Shown: positions 1-13,900, counted from the stretch's first letter. The stretch is DNA of 64,000 nt from Bugulina stolonifera (GCA_935421135.1 OW285188.1:22979233-23043232), one strand, 5' to 3'. Made by a program: numbers and translations. Notes: generated by a model from the sequence alone, not told the origin.

Positions 1-849
1 CAGGAAACTTCATGACTTTCAGTTAAATCGGTGATCAAACTGTATTAGTAGTAATTTGTATGATTGATTAAAACGAGAAGTCGGATATGTACATGTGGTT
101 GTTATACATGTACTTTTGTAAATGTGATTGTAGTAGACTTAGATTAATAATTTTGACAAAACAAAAGCACATTGCACCGACTGTTATATTTTATTAATGG
201 TAAAAAAAAATAATACCTTGGAATTTCTAATTTTCTAACAAAAGTTCAGCAGATTAAAATGTCTCACCCTGTAATCATAACAGCACCACCTTATTGGCTA
301 TGTGAATCACTAACATTAGATTAAACCAAATATTACCCAATTGTTTCTTAGGATGATCTCTTTCTATAAGAGGATTATACTGTAAGAGGAGCTGATAGCA
401 ACAACACTGTATCAGGACACTAACACTCTACAGCTGTAAGAAGGTTAAAAATACAGAGTGACTCCTATCCTTAGCAAAGTTGTGTACAAAACGTACCAAG
501 ACTAAGCGGACATTCACTAGTCTGGGCTCGAAGCCCCTCACCTCCAAACGAATGGGTGGGATCATTCATTATCCAGTAGAAATTGGAGCCTAGGCTAGGC
601 TTTGAAGCTATGATCAACTACATGCCTACATAGTTTTGGTCAAAACCAACCACAGTTTGGTGTCTACCAAAGAGTCTATTATTCTGGTCCACAGAATTAA
701 TTCATACAATTCTATGTGAGAATTTCACTGCTCCAGAAATTTTTTGGGCCGATTTTTAGAAATTATTTTGGGGGTAATCGTATTTTTCATCAGCCATTAT
801 ATTTCACATATGCAGTAGTTACTCTAGGTTCATGTATTGAATAACTTAC
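1..849. other. Non-coding, probable intron 6 of A2M paralogue 1
   Basis: No exon was recognised here. If paralogue 1 is intact, this is its intron 6. I looked specifically for the exon that follows EVKEYG in the sister gene and did not find it. Confidence 0.4.
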
Positions 850-3365
850 CATATTCCTTCACTTCAAACTCTTCCCTAACTGGGTAGGATTGTCTGTTCA
901 TTGTAATCCTGTAGTTCCCCATCTCTGGTTCCTCATTCAGCTGAAACTCCAACTGTAGCAAACCTACATAATAGATATAAGGTACACGTTGCAGTTCTAA
1001 TTGCAAGCAAGCTCTATACTTTGAGGATGAATGCTGCAGATGTATATTTTTACACATTATTCTAGGAAAAGCATATATACATGTTTTGTTCACACTGAAA
1101 ATATTTTCTGATAGAAATCGTTAAAATATTAAATTTTAACTTGCAGCAGGACATAAAACACACATTTATAAATGATGCAAGAAAAAAGTTCATATGTATA
1201 ATATACAGTCATGCAGCCTACATGTATTTGTGGCGTACCTTTTGTAAGGGTGAGGTTTGCCCAGTGCTCTACTCTTATTCGACTGGGTGTTTGAATTGTT
1301 ACACTATCAATCTGTAAGTAAGAAATGTGTGTGACATGTGACATAATGAACAGTAATATGTGACATGTACCATAGTAAACAGTGATATGTGACATGTACC
1401 ATAATAAACAGTGATACATATGTGACATGTACCATAGTAGACAGTAATATGTGACATGTACCATAGTGGACAGTATATAGTACATGTGCCATAATAAATA
1501 ATCCACTACATGCACCACAGTAGGTAATTATATGTTAGATGGACATGCATATTATTTACAGAGTTTATACTAATGTACATGTACATGTCAAACTACAAGA
1601 AAGAGGCATTAGGAATATAGTAATATAGCTCACCATGTCCAATGAAGGTCGGAGGAGGGAGTCCAGTGTCAGTATTCTGATTCGAACTGTTAATAAAGTC
1701 AACAGCAGAATTAAGGCTATGTAATGTGTATGTATGATGTATAATAGCAAGTGTAGTTGAAGACGATATAGTTTCAGTAGATGTACGAATAGAGCATTGC
1801 TATAATACAATTAGCCTGTAGAATTAGAGTGTAGAAATTTGATCTAGTTAATTTTATTCTTTTATATGCTGCAGCAGTCGTACGATTAATTGTAGTACAA
1901 CTGCTATAAAAATGCATGAGAGCAAAATTGAGGTTGACCATATTTTTGATAAACTGCTTTATTGAAAAAAAATTGTCTTTAAAACTATGCGATTGAATTA
2001 GTTCACTTGGTTCACGGAGACAGAAATAGAGCAACAGTTCAATGGTTGGAGGGAGATCACAGTACATGAGTTGAGTGTTACATGTTTATTTACAGATCCA
2101 GAAGGTAAAGTGAAATAACTTACCTAAATCACCAGGAGCATACACTGATTTGTCTGTTTGTACGAAGGAAAGATATCTGTTGCTATACTCCCTGTATATG
2201 TCTACCAGGGCAGAGTCATGGAAACTCACTACAGTACTGTTACCATTTAATGCTATTCCTACGGCTTCTATCTTCAACTTCCTTGGCATGCGCTTGTTTG
2301 AGAACGGTGGCACAGTTAGTGCTACACATTTGGAACTCTCTAAAAATGGTACCAGTAAGATTAATAATTTATGAAAAGGAATACTTTTATCATATTATTG
2401 TATTCATTAGTTTGTACAATGTTACATACAGAACCATGCCGAGTCTGTGATTATGTATAATAACATTATAGTTCTACAATATATGCACTACTACACCATT
2501 AATTCTACATGACATGGTGATTTTACAACAAAACTGATTTGTAAAAAATATTCAGTAATGGCAACAATAATGTTGAAAGAAGGATGAATAATTCATAAGA
2601 CTAAATGTTATTACTTCAAGTCCTTACCAGCAGGGAAGATAACTACTGATTGCTGTTCTACAATCTGCTCATTCTCACTGGATAATTGATGGAGATACTG
2701 GGATGATCTGTATGACCATTCTGGTGTCACAGTGAGTTTAACTCGTGTAGTTACTCCATCCGGCACATTGTACAAGTGTATGCAGACAGTCTCGGGTCTT
2801 TCAGGGATAAACCTGTTAGGGGTCGTTATCAGGTAGCCTGGTTCACTGCAATGTGTAAGAAAAAACAGTTTACTAAGTGATTACTTCTAAATTCATTGCA
2901 AGCACCAGAAAGAGAGAGTGTGAAATCTACAACAAACTTTAAAACATACACAATATTATTATAACCGTAACACAATATTATTACAGAAAGCATTGCTTCA
3001 CTTACATTAGTAGGTGGTACATATACAACACAGGAGTTAGATCTATACAGTAAACATTTGAATTTGGACAAGAAGAAAACATAATAAGAAGTTTAGAACT
3101 AAGTACATGGTAGGCCTGTTAATAGTGTAAATAGGCCTACTTCTTAAAAGCAGTATGACGTTACGTGTTTATATATGGATGAGCGTGCTGTCTAGCACAA
3201 GTATACACATAATATATACATAAAACTGTAATATTGCTATACTGTATATATTATATACATGTACATATGTAGACATCTAAAGAATTCGACTTACTTAACA
3301 GAGTATATCGTCTCGACAAACATGAAGAGTAAAACACAGGTTAGAAAAGTTGCCATTTTCACCAT
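850..3365 (-). CDS. A2M-like: A2M/thioester-protein paralogue 1, 5' part only
   Basis: Six exons read right to left: 3295-3365, 2628-2845, 2124-2339, 1634-1686, 1239-1311, 850-963. All junctions have GT/AG and matching phase. The start encodes MVKMATFLTCVLLFMFVETIYSV, a signal peptide; a second Met lies three codons in. The first macroglobulin domain follows (EPGYLITTPNRFIPERPETV), then FVQTDKSVYAPGDLG and VRIRILTLDSLLRPSLDM, the usual A2M MG1-MG2 landmarks, then LEFQLNEEPEMGNYRI. Exons 3-6 have exactly the same lengths as those of the neighbouring gene (216, 53, 73, 114), so the two are tandem duplicates. Thioester, bait and receptor domains are not in the window. I could not find the next exon (expected to encode VLPKYEV-like residues) in bases 1-849. 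The gene therefore either continues beyond the left edge through a longer intron or is truncated. As a family these are secreted protease inhibitors or opsonins. Confidence 0.88.
1325..1500. repeat. Minisatellite, about 30-bp unit, 5-6 copies
   Basis: Imperfect repeats of a unit like acagtaatatgtgacatg followed by taccatagtaa. The array lies in intron 4 of A2M paralogue 1 and ends within about 15 bases of the acceptor of exon 5 (exon start 1311). Confidence 0.75.
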
Positions 3366-3416
3366 CACTAGTATTAGTGTTAAGGTAAAGTAAGTGTCTG
3401 GACAAACACATCTCTG

Positions 3417-3424
3417 TATTTATA
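3417..3424 (-). promoter_or_regulatory. TATA box of A2M paralogue 1
   Basis: TATAAATA on the minus strand, about 52 bases upstream of the first ATG of the paralogue 1 gene. The second A2M gene has TATAAAAA at nearly the same distance, which supports it as the core promoter. Confidence 0.5.
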
Positions 3425-4912
3425 CTATATTAGGTTTCCATGGTAACTTAGCTCGTTACCATGGTGACGCAGTTCTAACAATTGTAATATACTGTGATGA
3501 ACATTGCTAGTGAATCAAATACACAAATCAGTGCCAGTTTTAACGCTGAAACTGGATGAGGTGGGTACACTGCAGCTCCAATTTCAAAGCAATGGCTACT
3601 ATAGTGTATAGGTTCAAGGCTGAAGGTGGATAAACACTGCATACAGAATATACCTTCACTTCTAACACTTGCCAGTGGACAATTATTATCATTGCCATTG
3701 TGTGGTAAAAGTAACCTTAGCAGCTCTTTAGTCAATTTGTAATATGCTCAATAATTAAATTGTTCTCTATATTCACCGTGTAAGTTTTTGATGACATTGT
3801 GTTATTTATAATAATATACAACACATGTATTTACACTGGGCTGAGCCAGTTTGTGGCTAACTCTGGGCCTCTGTACTAACAACAAGGGGAGTTTTAGCAA
3901 GAGTGCATGCAAGTAGTGAATGTTTAGAATTTTGGTGTAATGTAATACATTACCACATAGACTAGGGAGTCTTACTGTTGAGCAAAGAGCAAGTATGTAT
4001 AATCTTGTCAACTAGATACAAATTTCATGGGAAGCAACTGCTGCTACTAGATTTAATACTGAAGACTGTTGACTGTGTTGCAAAGTTTTCTACTAGATAT
4101 TCACATAATTAATAAAAACTTTCTTGCAGTTTTGCTTCCCATAATTAATGCCAGGTAAGAACACTAGGATCTGAATATATGAGCATTTTTTCCAATTTGT
4201 GGTGGAGAAAGGGGGGTGGCAAAGTAGCACAAGAGCATTGTAAGGTTGGATGCTCTTTCTAAAACCCACCACTAATGACCTTTATAGGAATTTTACCTGG
4301 AAGATGAAAGTTCAGAGCCAAAAGAAAAAAAGGAAGATAAATTGAGAGAGGACAACTTCTAACTAGAATCAATAACTTGCAAGTGCCCATGGATTAAGTG
4401 CATACATATTCATTGCCTGCAGACAAGTTTCATTTACTTGACTGCTGTCTCTGAACTGAGACTATTTATAAACTCAGGCTACTATGTGCACCTTTTATCC
4501 CAGTGAGCTAACTGTGATAGTAACAGAATTGTGTGGGAAGTTGAGAGAAATGCTTTGCTGACAGGGTATAGAGTCAGAGCCCACAGGCCACAGCTAATGT
4601 CTAGATAATCCTTCCATTATAACCAATGAGTCAGTGTTGTACCAAATACATTACCATGCTATATTATCACATGACTGGTAAAATCAAATAATATTTTCTT
4701 ATACATTATTGTGAAAGATAAAATATCAAGCTTGATTTATATCTTAAAGCACCTTCAACTGTTAGTTATAATATAATATAAATACTGGCATAGAAAGCAA
4801 TGTAACACAAAAGTATGATAACAATATATGAATAATAAGACTAGAGAGATGCTACTAGTATATACACAGCAGTTGCAAATATATATAGGACAGTTCAGAT
4901 GGGGAGAGGGAA
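3425..4912. other. Intergenic space between the two A2M genes
   Basis: About 1.5 kb between the promoter of paralogue 1 and the stop of paralogue 2. Nothing coding was recognised. It contains one SINE-like copy at about 4,190-4,325. Confidence 0.6.
4190..4325 (-). mobile_element. SINE-like repeat, copy 1
   Basis: The stretch gtagcacaagagcattgtaa, then ggttggatgctctttctaaa and the following 40 bases, matches two other places in the window: 41,335-41,600 in the same orientation and 25,676-25,905 reverse-complemented. The copy at 25.7 kb has a tRNA-like A box (TGGCCTAGTGG), so this is probably a tRNA-derived SINE. This copy keeps mainly the body. Confidence 0.6.
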
Positions 4913-7900
4913 TTAAAAGAATACAATTGGAGGTATAGTAGCTGGTGACACCCTTCTAGTACATTTGTAGATCTTGTATTCCAACTCTTGTCTCAGTTCT
5001 GGAAAGATAACAGAAACATATCTATAACCTAAATCAGGTGGATTACAGTGATGTAGACGAGTCGGTAGATTAATGTATTCAAAGGATGCAAAAATTAGTG
5101 ATGGGTTGTTACATTTATACACACACAACAGTGTATGTGTGCGTATAATATACACTCACTGTATGTGTGGACTAAAATTTGGTTTAAAAAAGTCTATTGC
5201 TCATGTATTTGATGGTATACTCTATTCACTTGATTGGGGATGGACATGGCTTAGAGCTGTCATTAACATTTATAATGAATACTCTACCTGTTTTATAATA
5301 ATCGTAGGTGGTGACAACTGCTGGTTTGGTATTCTTCACTTCAGTGTGCTGGGAAATGTTTAAGGTGAAACATTTCTGTCTTGGTCCAAGCTGCAACATG
5401 AAAGCACAGTGTTAGGCTTAGTACATCTAAATTTTCACACATTACAATCATTTCAGTCTGGAGTTGACAGTTTTGTAGTCATATAATATAATGATATTTC
5501 CTGTTCCTGTCATAGTTAATAGTTAAACTTAGCTATTCTATTATTCAATATTCCGCTAATAGATCTGCTATATTGGAATAATAAATATTTACCGAATCAA
5601 AATATAGCTGAACGGTTCCACTCTTTTCAATCTCGTAACGTCTGATACCATTTTCCTCCTCTTTGACCAGAGATTTGAGGGCCGACTCATCAACGGCCCA
5701 ACCTGAGACCATCTTAACCTCAACTATAGCCATATTACTTACACCTCCTTCACCAGTGTACCTGAGAGTATGGTAATGTAAAGTATTACCATGTGCAGTG
5801 GTATACCATGTGAGCAAGTGCTTTGTTTGTTTAAATCACAAGATATAAATGAAAGGCACCCTGTTCCACCACACATGATGTTTTGCATGGTGTAAACTTA
5901 CCGAGTGCAGACACGGAGTTGTCTGTCCTTACAAGCAGCCTTGGATCCTCTCTTTCTAAATACTCGAGCTGACGTACGGAATGGCTGTCGACTTTTGTCT
6001 GGTTGATTTATGTTGTATCTTACGTTGGTCTGCAAAACAGTAGTATTAGTTAATTTCCCCCAAAACAGTAATATTAGTTAATTTCCCCCAAAACAGTAAT
6101 ATTAGTTAATTTCCCCCAAAACAGTAATATTAGTTAATTTCCCCCAAAACAGTAATATTAGTTAATTTCCCCCAAAATAATCTGCTGGGATAAACCTAGT
6201 TACATTCCAAGTGTCAAGTGAACACGAGTTGAAATCCAATACGCAACTAAATAACATTAATGACATATAATTGTTATGATAAAAACAAGAATAAAGTAAC
6301 ATACCTGCATGAGGAAGCAACCCTTGCCTGTAGCAGTCAAGGTCAGATCAGTGACTCTGGGTATCTTCTCTGTGTACTCTACAAAACTGTTCACATTGTT
6401 CAGCTCAAACGTAGCCACCTGAGTACTGGAGGAAGACTCTGACACGACTATTGAAGCCTGGAGACCATCACTGTAGATGAGAGCGGCGTACCGTGCTAGG
6501 GCCTGCAGACCAATCACAGTGTCTTGTGTAGAACCAAACCCTCCCCATGGGTTCCTCTGTGTAGACAACCATCTTACTACAGGAAGACCCTCATTTATTC
6601 TTCTTTCCTCTTCGCGTATAGAGTTAAGCATGGTGAGCAAAGCATAGGCTGTGGTCTCGGTATCAGCAGATCTTGGTCTATAATACCACCAGTGTATCCT
6701 TGGTTCCTCAGGCTCATTCTCATTGGCCTTCCACATGGTTAATGACCCATTCACTACAAAATATAAGCAACCGATAACCATTTTGCGAGGAATGGAAAAC
6801 ATTGTACATATACATGTATACATGTTATGCCCTTAAACTAGTGAATTAGGTACATTATGTGAGTCCTATATGGTAAAATATTACTGTAATTATACACTAA
6901 CTACCCAACTGACTAATGAACTGACCGACTGATCAACTCACGTTATATTAATCTGTGATAATATAAATGGGGAACCATGAATTCTCATATAAAGACTGGT
7001 AATGTTCAGCAGAGAATTGTCCCCTGTTACAATGACAAACTAACCTTTGGCCATGCTCATAAGTTTGTCATAGACGTTCACAGCTCCAACACTAGATGGA
7101 TCATACAGAGAGTAGGCATATGCTACTATAGAGGTTGTGTAGGCATCGGTATAGGTCTGTGAATCTATGCATCTAAATGCATTCGTTATAGATGCTTCAG
7201 TTGGTTCAACTCCAGACTCTATCATTGAGATAACTACAAATGCTGTTAGTGCTGCCTTGTTAGTATTGTTCCTTGACTGGCCAAACCCTCCTTGCATGTA
7301 CTTGTTGTGTACTGTACCAATCTGTAACAGAATTAAAGCTCAGCTAACTTGTGCACTATTTATGGGCACAGAGTTTGATATAGAATTAACATAAAACCAT
7401 ATGAAGGTGTATCTAGCAGAGCAGTGGAATAGCAAAGAGTTAACATAGTGAAGAATCATCAGAAGACAAACCTGTGGGAAGCAGCCATCTCTATCTTGAT
7501 TGTTGATGAAGAATGAAATACTTTTAGACATGATTGACTTGTCAATGTAGATGTAAGGCTGGGCTAGACCGAAACATTTGACTACGAAAGCTGTCAGCCA
7601 CATGCTGCCTGGTTTCTCAGGCTGTGAAGTACCAAAGGAGCTGTAGGATTGATCATCGTGTGCGTAGGTCAACTCCCTTTGGTAACCTGTAACAGTACGT
7701 CATTCATGTGTCATGGAAAGATGTGATGCATACCTCGACAACACTATCATCTCATTCAAAGTTCGCCATAGACATATTATTAAGTAACGACATAATACTT
7801 TTATAACAAATAACCTACCTGATTTCATGTATCTTATAGCCTTGGCCCTCAGCTCAGGACTGTCTTTGTTGATAGCTTCAAGATATTGAAGTACAAATAT

Positions 7901-10900
7901 GTTTGGAGCAAATGAGACCATAGTCTGTTCCGCACATCCGTAGGGCATTCTTAATAGACCGTCAATATTAGAGAGAGCTGGTCCCATCACATCACCAACC
8001 ACCTTGACGAAAGCTCTCTCAGATCCAGCAACTAGTTTGTCGGGGTCCGCCCGAGGCAGAGTGTAGTGTTCAACTACTTGAGTGCTGCGTGGGGAACCTG
8101 GAATAGCACAAACAATAGTGATATTCTATGCATCGCACTGGATATTCTATGATTGGAATTCCGGAAGAGGAATCTCAAGACCATCCAAGACGCTTTGTTT
8201 TGTTTCCATCAAGTAAAACATAAAAGTCAGACATGGCAACTTTTATACAGAAAAAGATAGAAAGAAATATCTAAGAGACTATCCGGAGCATAAGCCCGAG
8301 TCAGCAGCTCACCATACAGTAGCCCACCATAACCAAACTGTTGATAACGACTCACCAGTATCAGGTCTAGTCATGCAGACAAAGTCACTGACTGTATACT
8401 CTCTGGGTGTTCCCTCAGGTTCAACTATCAGAGGTCTGATGACTGTGTCACTCATTCCTACTCTAGTTGACATCTCAGCACCAGAACATACTGATGGGTG
8501 GTTGATCACCTCAGCCTGTGTAAACACACAGCATTATGTAATAATATGTGTAAACACACAGCATCATGTAATAATATGGTTAACACACAGCATCATGTAA
8601 TAATATGTGGAATTTATCTACTCATGTTCTGATAGTAAAGAAACCAAGCGCATACTTACAGTGATGGACACGTTAACATCTCCAATCTCTTTCATAGTAA
8701 TAGTAAACTTTCTAGTAGCTGTATCTTGTCCACATACACATGACACTCCTGATGATTTACCTTCAATATCATACTCTGTTGATGGGTTTAGGCTTATGGA
8801 CACCTGCAAGCAATGCCAAAATGTGACACATGTGGTATCAAACTATACACTAGTTACTCTTGATCAACACCTTCAGATCTACACATACACAATACTATAC
8901 ATGTAATACTTACAGCCATACACTTGGAGAGATAGTTTGACACAGTAACAGCTACCGGTACTTTCTCAGCTCTGATAACTGAATAAGGTAGATTCATGGA
9001 GACAAAGAACGGTTGGAAAGCTATGAGAGACGCTGGTTTAGATATTCCAATTCCATCGATATCATTCATACATACAGCATTACCAACCCACTCAGTTATA
9101 GTATCTGGTACTGTAGATGGTACTGTCACATGTCCAGATGATCTACAACATCATGTATATCTTCATACAATAAGAGTAATTATTTGTCCAGAAATGCTTC
9201 AGATGCTGTGCCATGTAGAGATTAGCATATCATGTATATCGTATCTCTACTCAACAGTTAAATAGCTATTAGTATCAATACCCTCCACCAAGTATGAGTA
9301 AGACCAATACCGAGAAGTATAGTTAGGACAGGGTTAGACTACTTTCACTTTTCCCTATTAAATTAAATACGACTACAGGATAGTGTGGAGACACACTCAC
9401 CCAATGTCTACCAAGTCCCACAACCAAGTCTCAGGGAAATAAGTTCTCACAGTTTTAGCAACCTGCACCTTAGGCTCCTCCATTAAGTTACTAGCAGACA
9501 TTTTACGGCCGACTGGCCCTCCTCTCGCCACATTAAAGTTAGCAATGTCATCAGCAACTTCTGTAGCCTCGACAGAAGTTGTGGACGTGCTACTTCCACC
9601 ACCAGCAGTTCTAGTTCTAGCGATATCTAAACACAGAACATAAAGGAATGAGGGAATAGGTATTAATAGACAGCTACCCCACATTGACCTCTTGCTGTGT
9701 GTGCACTCACTCGATTTCTACCAGATCCCACAGCCAAGTTTCTGGGAAATAGGTCCTAACAGTTTTGGTAACTTCTGGAGCTGATTCTTGTCCATCAGCA
9801 GCAGAGCGAGAACGAGTGTTAGCAGCAAAATTCTGATTCCCATTTCCATCTGCACCAGGTGCCCCTGGCGCTCCAGGTGCACCATCCATTCCATCCAAAC
9901 TATTACCATTTCCGTTTGATTTTCTGTTGCTCGCAACATTGACTGAAATTTTAATGGACTGTCTTGATAGAGACGACACTAATAGAAAACATTCACATAT
10001 TCATGTTTGAACAGAGAAGGGAACCTGGGTCACTTGCTAAAGTTACTGTAGAACGGCAAATGGCCAATGCATTATATAGTGAAGAACATAATGGAATTAT
10101 TCAACCATTTGCTCTTCAATTTCAACACAATAAACCACATCTGGAAATTATGACAAAGTACATTGTGTTTGGGATATAGACAGTGATGATGAAGCCTTAA
10201 TACACACGAAAAACTTACATCGTCTGTAGCTGTTGAGCTTGCATGGGCCAGTGTTAACCTCCAGATCAGACATGATGGTCAGACCTGCTTTACTGAAACC
10301 ATCACTGGAATCCTTGTATGGATCAGTCCAGTAGAAGTGATGAGTACCTGCAAGAGCGATCCAGAGTGATGAATATAATACATGAATTGAGACCATTGTA
10401 ACAGTACAGATTATATTAAATGCTAATGACACTAATGCAGAATTACACTAGTCCAGAATTACCCATTTGTGTTTGATAACTAATCACAATGAGTATGAAT
10501 GAATTGGTGACCACTATAACAGGGATACTCCAGCGACTCGTATTTATACGCCATTCAGTCTAGGACTTCGTATGTACACAGTCAATCATAGAAAAAGCAT
10601 GAGGACACAATCACACAATATCAATCATAGAAAAGCATGAGGACACAATCACACAAGACCAACTGGTATACAACTGGATAACGTGACTATTTACTTACTG
10701 TTTGTAGGAACTGGACCACAACGTGTTGTTAGCGGAACATATGATCTTTGTCTAGAAATATATATATAATTATCATTATCTAGGTTAGAAGAGAACACAA
10801 ATCCAAATTGTTGACAACAGCTACCCTATCGACCTTTTGTATTCATGAGAGCACTAGTATGCTCTGATTAGTGAGCTTGAGTGTTTGTCGTAAAATGCAT

Positions 10901-13900
10901 TATTAACTCTGCCAAACAAATTTGCCTAATGGCCATTCGATTACCCATAGGTAGACAATTAACATGCACACGAAGGAGTTTGGGGTTCAGAATAACCCAA
11001 TCGTGCTTTATGACTGAGAACAATTGTACATGAATGAATGAGTGACTGCTATAATAGGGATACTACAGTGACTCGTACTCACCCTGTCCACTCTCTCAGT
11101 GCCAGGTTCTGTATCTTGCTAAGGGCTGAAGACAGACTAAGCTGGTTGTTTCCTCCCTCCAAGAACACACTCTTATCTACTATACCATAACTACAGAGAG
11201 ATTCTGGGCTGGCTTTAAACTGGATGCCTATTGGTTCTCCTGGTCTAGCTTCACTCTTGCTGAACGTCATCTCAGCCTATGAAATATAGCGGCAGGTAAA
11301 GACATCATGCACCAAGTTATAGAATATTAGACTCCATGACACTGAAGATAACTATAGCATAGCATATAACGTCAGACTACGTAATGCAGCCACAGGTACA
11401 TGTAAACACCACAGTTCATAATATAACAATGAATAATATAGCCAGAGTTTCCCATGCAACTACCTTGTTATCAGTACATTCTTCAACCTTAAACTCTATA
11501 CCATCAGCAACAACCTCTCCATCAGGTCTGGCATAGTAAATGACTAGTCTCCCTGTGGTAGACATGGCTGCAGTGATGTCTACAGACACTGTGAATGTTC
11601 CTTTATGAGTAGCAGTAATAATGTTGATCCCTGGTGTGGTGACTTGCGGTGCAGTAGTTGTGGTAGCTGGACTCTTCTCTATACATAGATACGTAATAAT
11701 TACAATGCATGTCATCAGTGAAGTTAGCTACATGGAGTATAACAGCAGTCCAAGGGGGTAAAGAACTAATACTATACTACATCAAACAAAACAATTGTAA
11801 CTTACAATTGATGTTTACACAAGTCACATTCAATAAATATCTAGATACAGTATGTTACTCATACTTGTGTAGACTTGAGGACTCATAGTAATAATTTACC
11901 TCTTCCCTCTGCAAAGTGAATATGACATCCACCATACCAGTAGCGATAGTAACACACGTCACGTGGTGTGTGGTCCCAATCATCCTCAGTATCTGGTTCA
12001 GTTACTTTAGTGTTCAGGTTTAAACTGATAGACTTGGAGCCTGTGTCAGCAATGTCAGTGAGACCCACCACCTACAGTAGATAGTACTGTGGTACATATT
12101 TGTCAGCATGTCTTACATATGCTTCAGAATTATTTGAGCAGGATTACATAAATATAACAATATTATTACAATGTATACTGTATACAATATGAATCCAACC
12201 CTACCTGGTACTGAAGTTGGGTATCCAAGGCTATGCTTGTTGTGTATTGAACTTTGAATGTAGCCTGAGATCCACAAGTGAGAGTGTCAGAATTAGGAAC
12301 TATTTGGAGGAAGGATCCAGTTGGGGAGTACCAGCCCTCCACATACAGGTATGCACTGGGGAAGCTCCAGCTCCAAAAGGATGAGTTGTATGCAGTAGCT
12401 CTGGCCTGTGGACAATAACAGCCTTTATAATTACTCAAACACTATACACTATATATACACAATATTATGGTAATGCATGTGTCAGTGGGGGAGTTGTCTC
12501 ACCACCAGTCACTTCTGCTTCAATAAACACAAGTAAACTAGTAGACTCCATACAACCGAGAAATGCATAGACATGTATCTGTACAGTCTTTAGGTGTTGG
12601 AAATTACCATAGATATAACATAAATATATAAAACCTATAACATAAACATAATATCATATCAATGGTAATTACACACAGTACATAGTTTCACAATGCCGTT
12701 TACTAAGGTTGATAAACCGAACAAGGTGCACACTGAGCATGTGTGGACAGTACAAGCTGTGATAAAGACACAAGAAGCCCGGCTATATATCATTATACAC
12801 ACCTGGATGCTATAGTTGGGTAGATCCTGTGCTACAGGAGGGATACTAAATTTCACTTCACCAATAGCATTAGTGATGTAACTCTTGCTGTACTTTCCAT
12901 TCCTTCCCCAGTTGTTGATGACTATGTCGACAGGCTCATCGGCTGCTGGGGTTCCATCTAGTCTCTTGGCTACAACCTATAGTATCACAGTAGATTGTGA
13001 TGACAGGCTTCACACTCAAACAGCAGTTATGTGTATATGGTACTGTACCTAGTAGATATCACAGCACATTAGGAGTTGTCAACCCTTTGTGACCACTTCT
13101 GCTTTAATTCACATTGATCTATGTTTGGGGCTTACCTTTCCATTATAGGGCAGTCCTGGTTTGAATTTCTTTGGTCCTTCAAGTTCTAGCTTGATGTCAT
13201 ATTGCTGGAAGTAAAGTGTGTGGCCGGAGGCATTCAAGTACACTCCTACAATAATACAGCAGTCAGTAATAGAACTTGAGCTACTTGTCTATTAGGTATA
13301 AGTAAATAACCAACAGTTAATTGTCTCATCACACTGATATCTGAGTTCATATCATTTACTCTATTGCATGGTGTAGAATTAGACATACCTGAGCCCTGTT
13401 CCTTCACTCGTCCCTCTATTTCCAGTCTGACTCCATATTGGAAAGTCGAATATCTGTTATAGCCAACGTCTGCTCTGCTTACATTGATAGTGTAGCACCC
13501 ATCCACCAGCTAGAAAATAACCACATTGCTATTTAATTATATAGCCATCATAAAACATCCTAAACCCACATAAATCATTCAGCTGAGTTTAACAAGTCAA
13601 CTGAGTTGGAATGATGCACAGGCTTTAAATTTGAAAAATTAATACGGTTGAAGAGGGTTTCAATCCCTCTACAAGTATGGAGTCAAACTCTAAAGCATCA
13701 TCGGTGGGGAGGGGGTCCCAAATACAGCACTTAGTGATGTAACTTATCCTATGAATGTTAACCACAGGCCTGCGGAAGTCACTGCCTACATTAGGACACA
13801 GCTAGCGTTACACACTTACCGTTTCCTCCACAAGGGTACAGTATGATCCGGCATTTGTCCCATCGGTGTTGGGATCAGGGCCAGGGGCTCCAATAGGTCC

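Noticed and set aside
1129..1518. 129-codon minus-strand open frame rich in Tyr, His and Met
   Set aside because: It covers A2M exon 5 plus the adjacent minisatellite; only the 73-base exon is coding.
5073..5155. Extended last exon of A2M paralogue 2 beginning near 5,155
   Set aside because: No usable acceptor without a stop; the acceptor TTTCCAG at 4,999 gives the right phase and the family-like ending.
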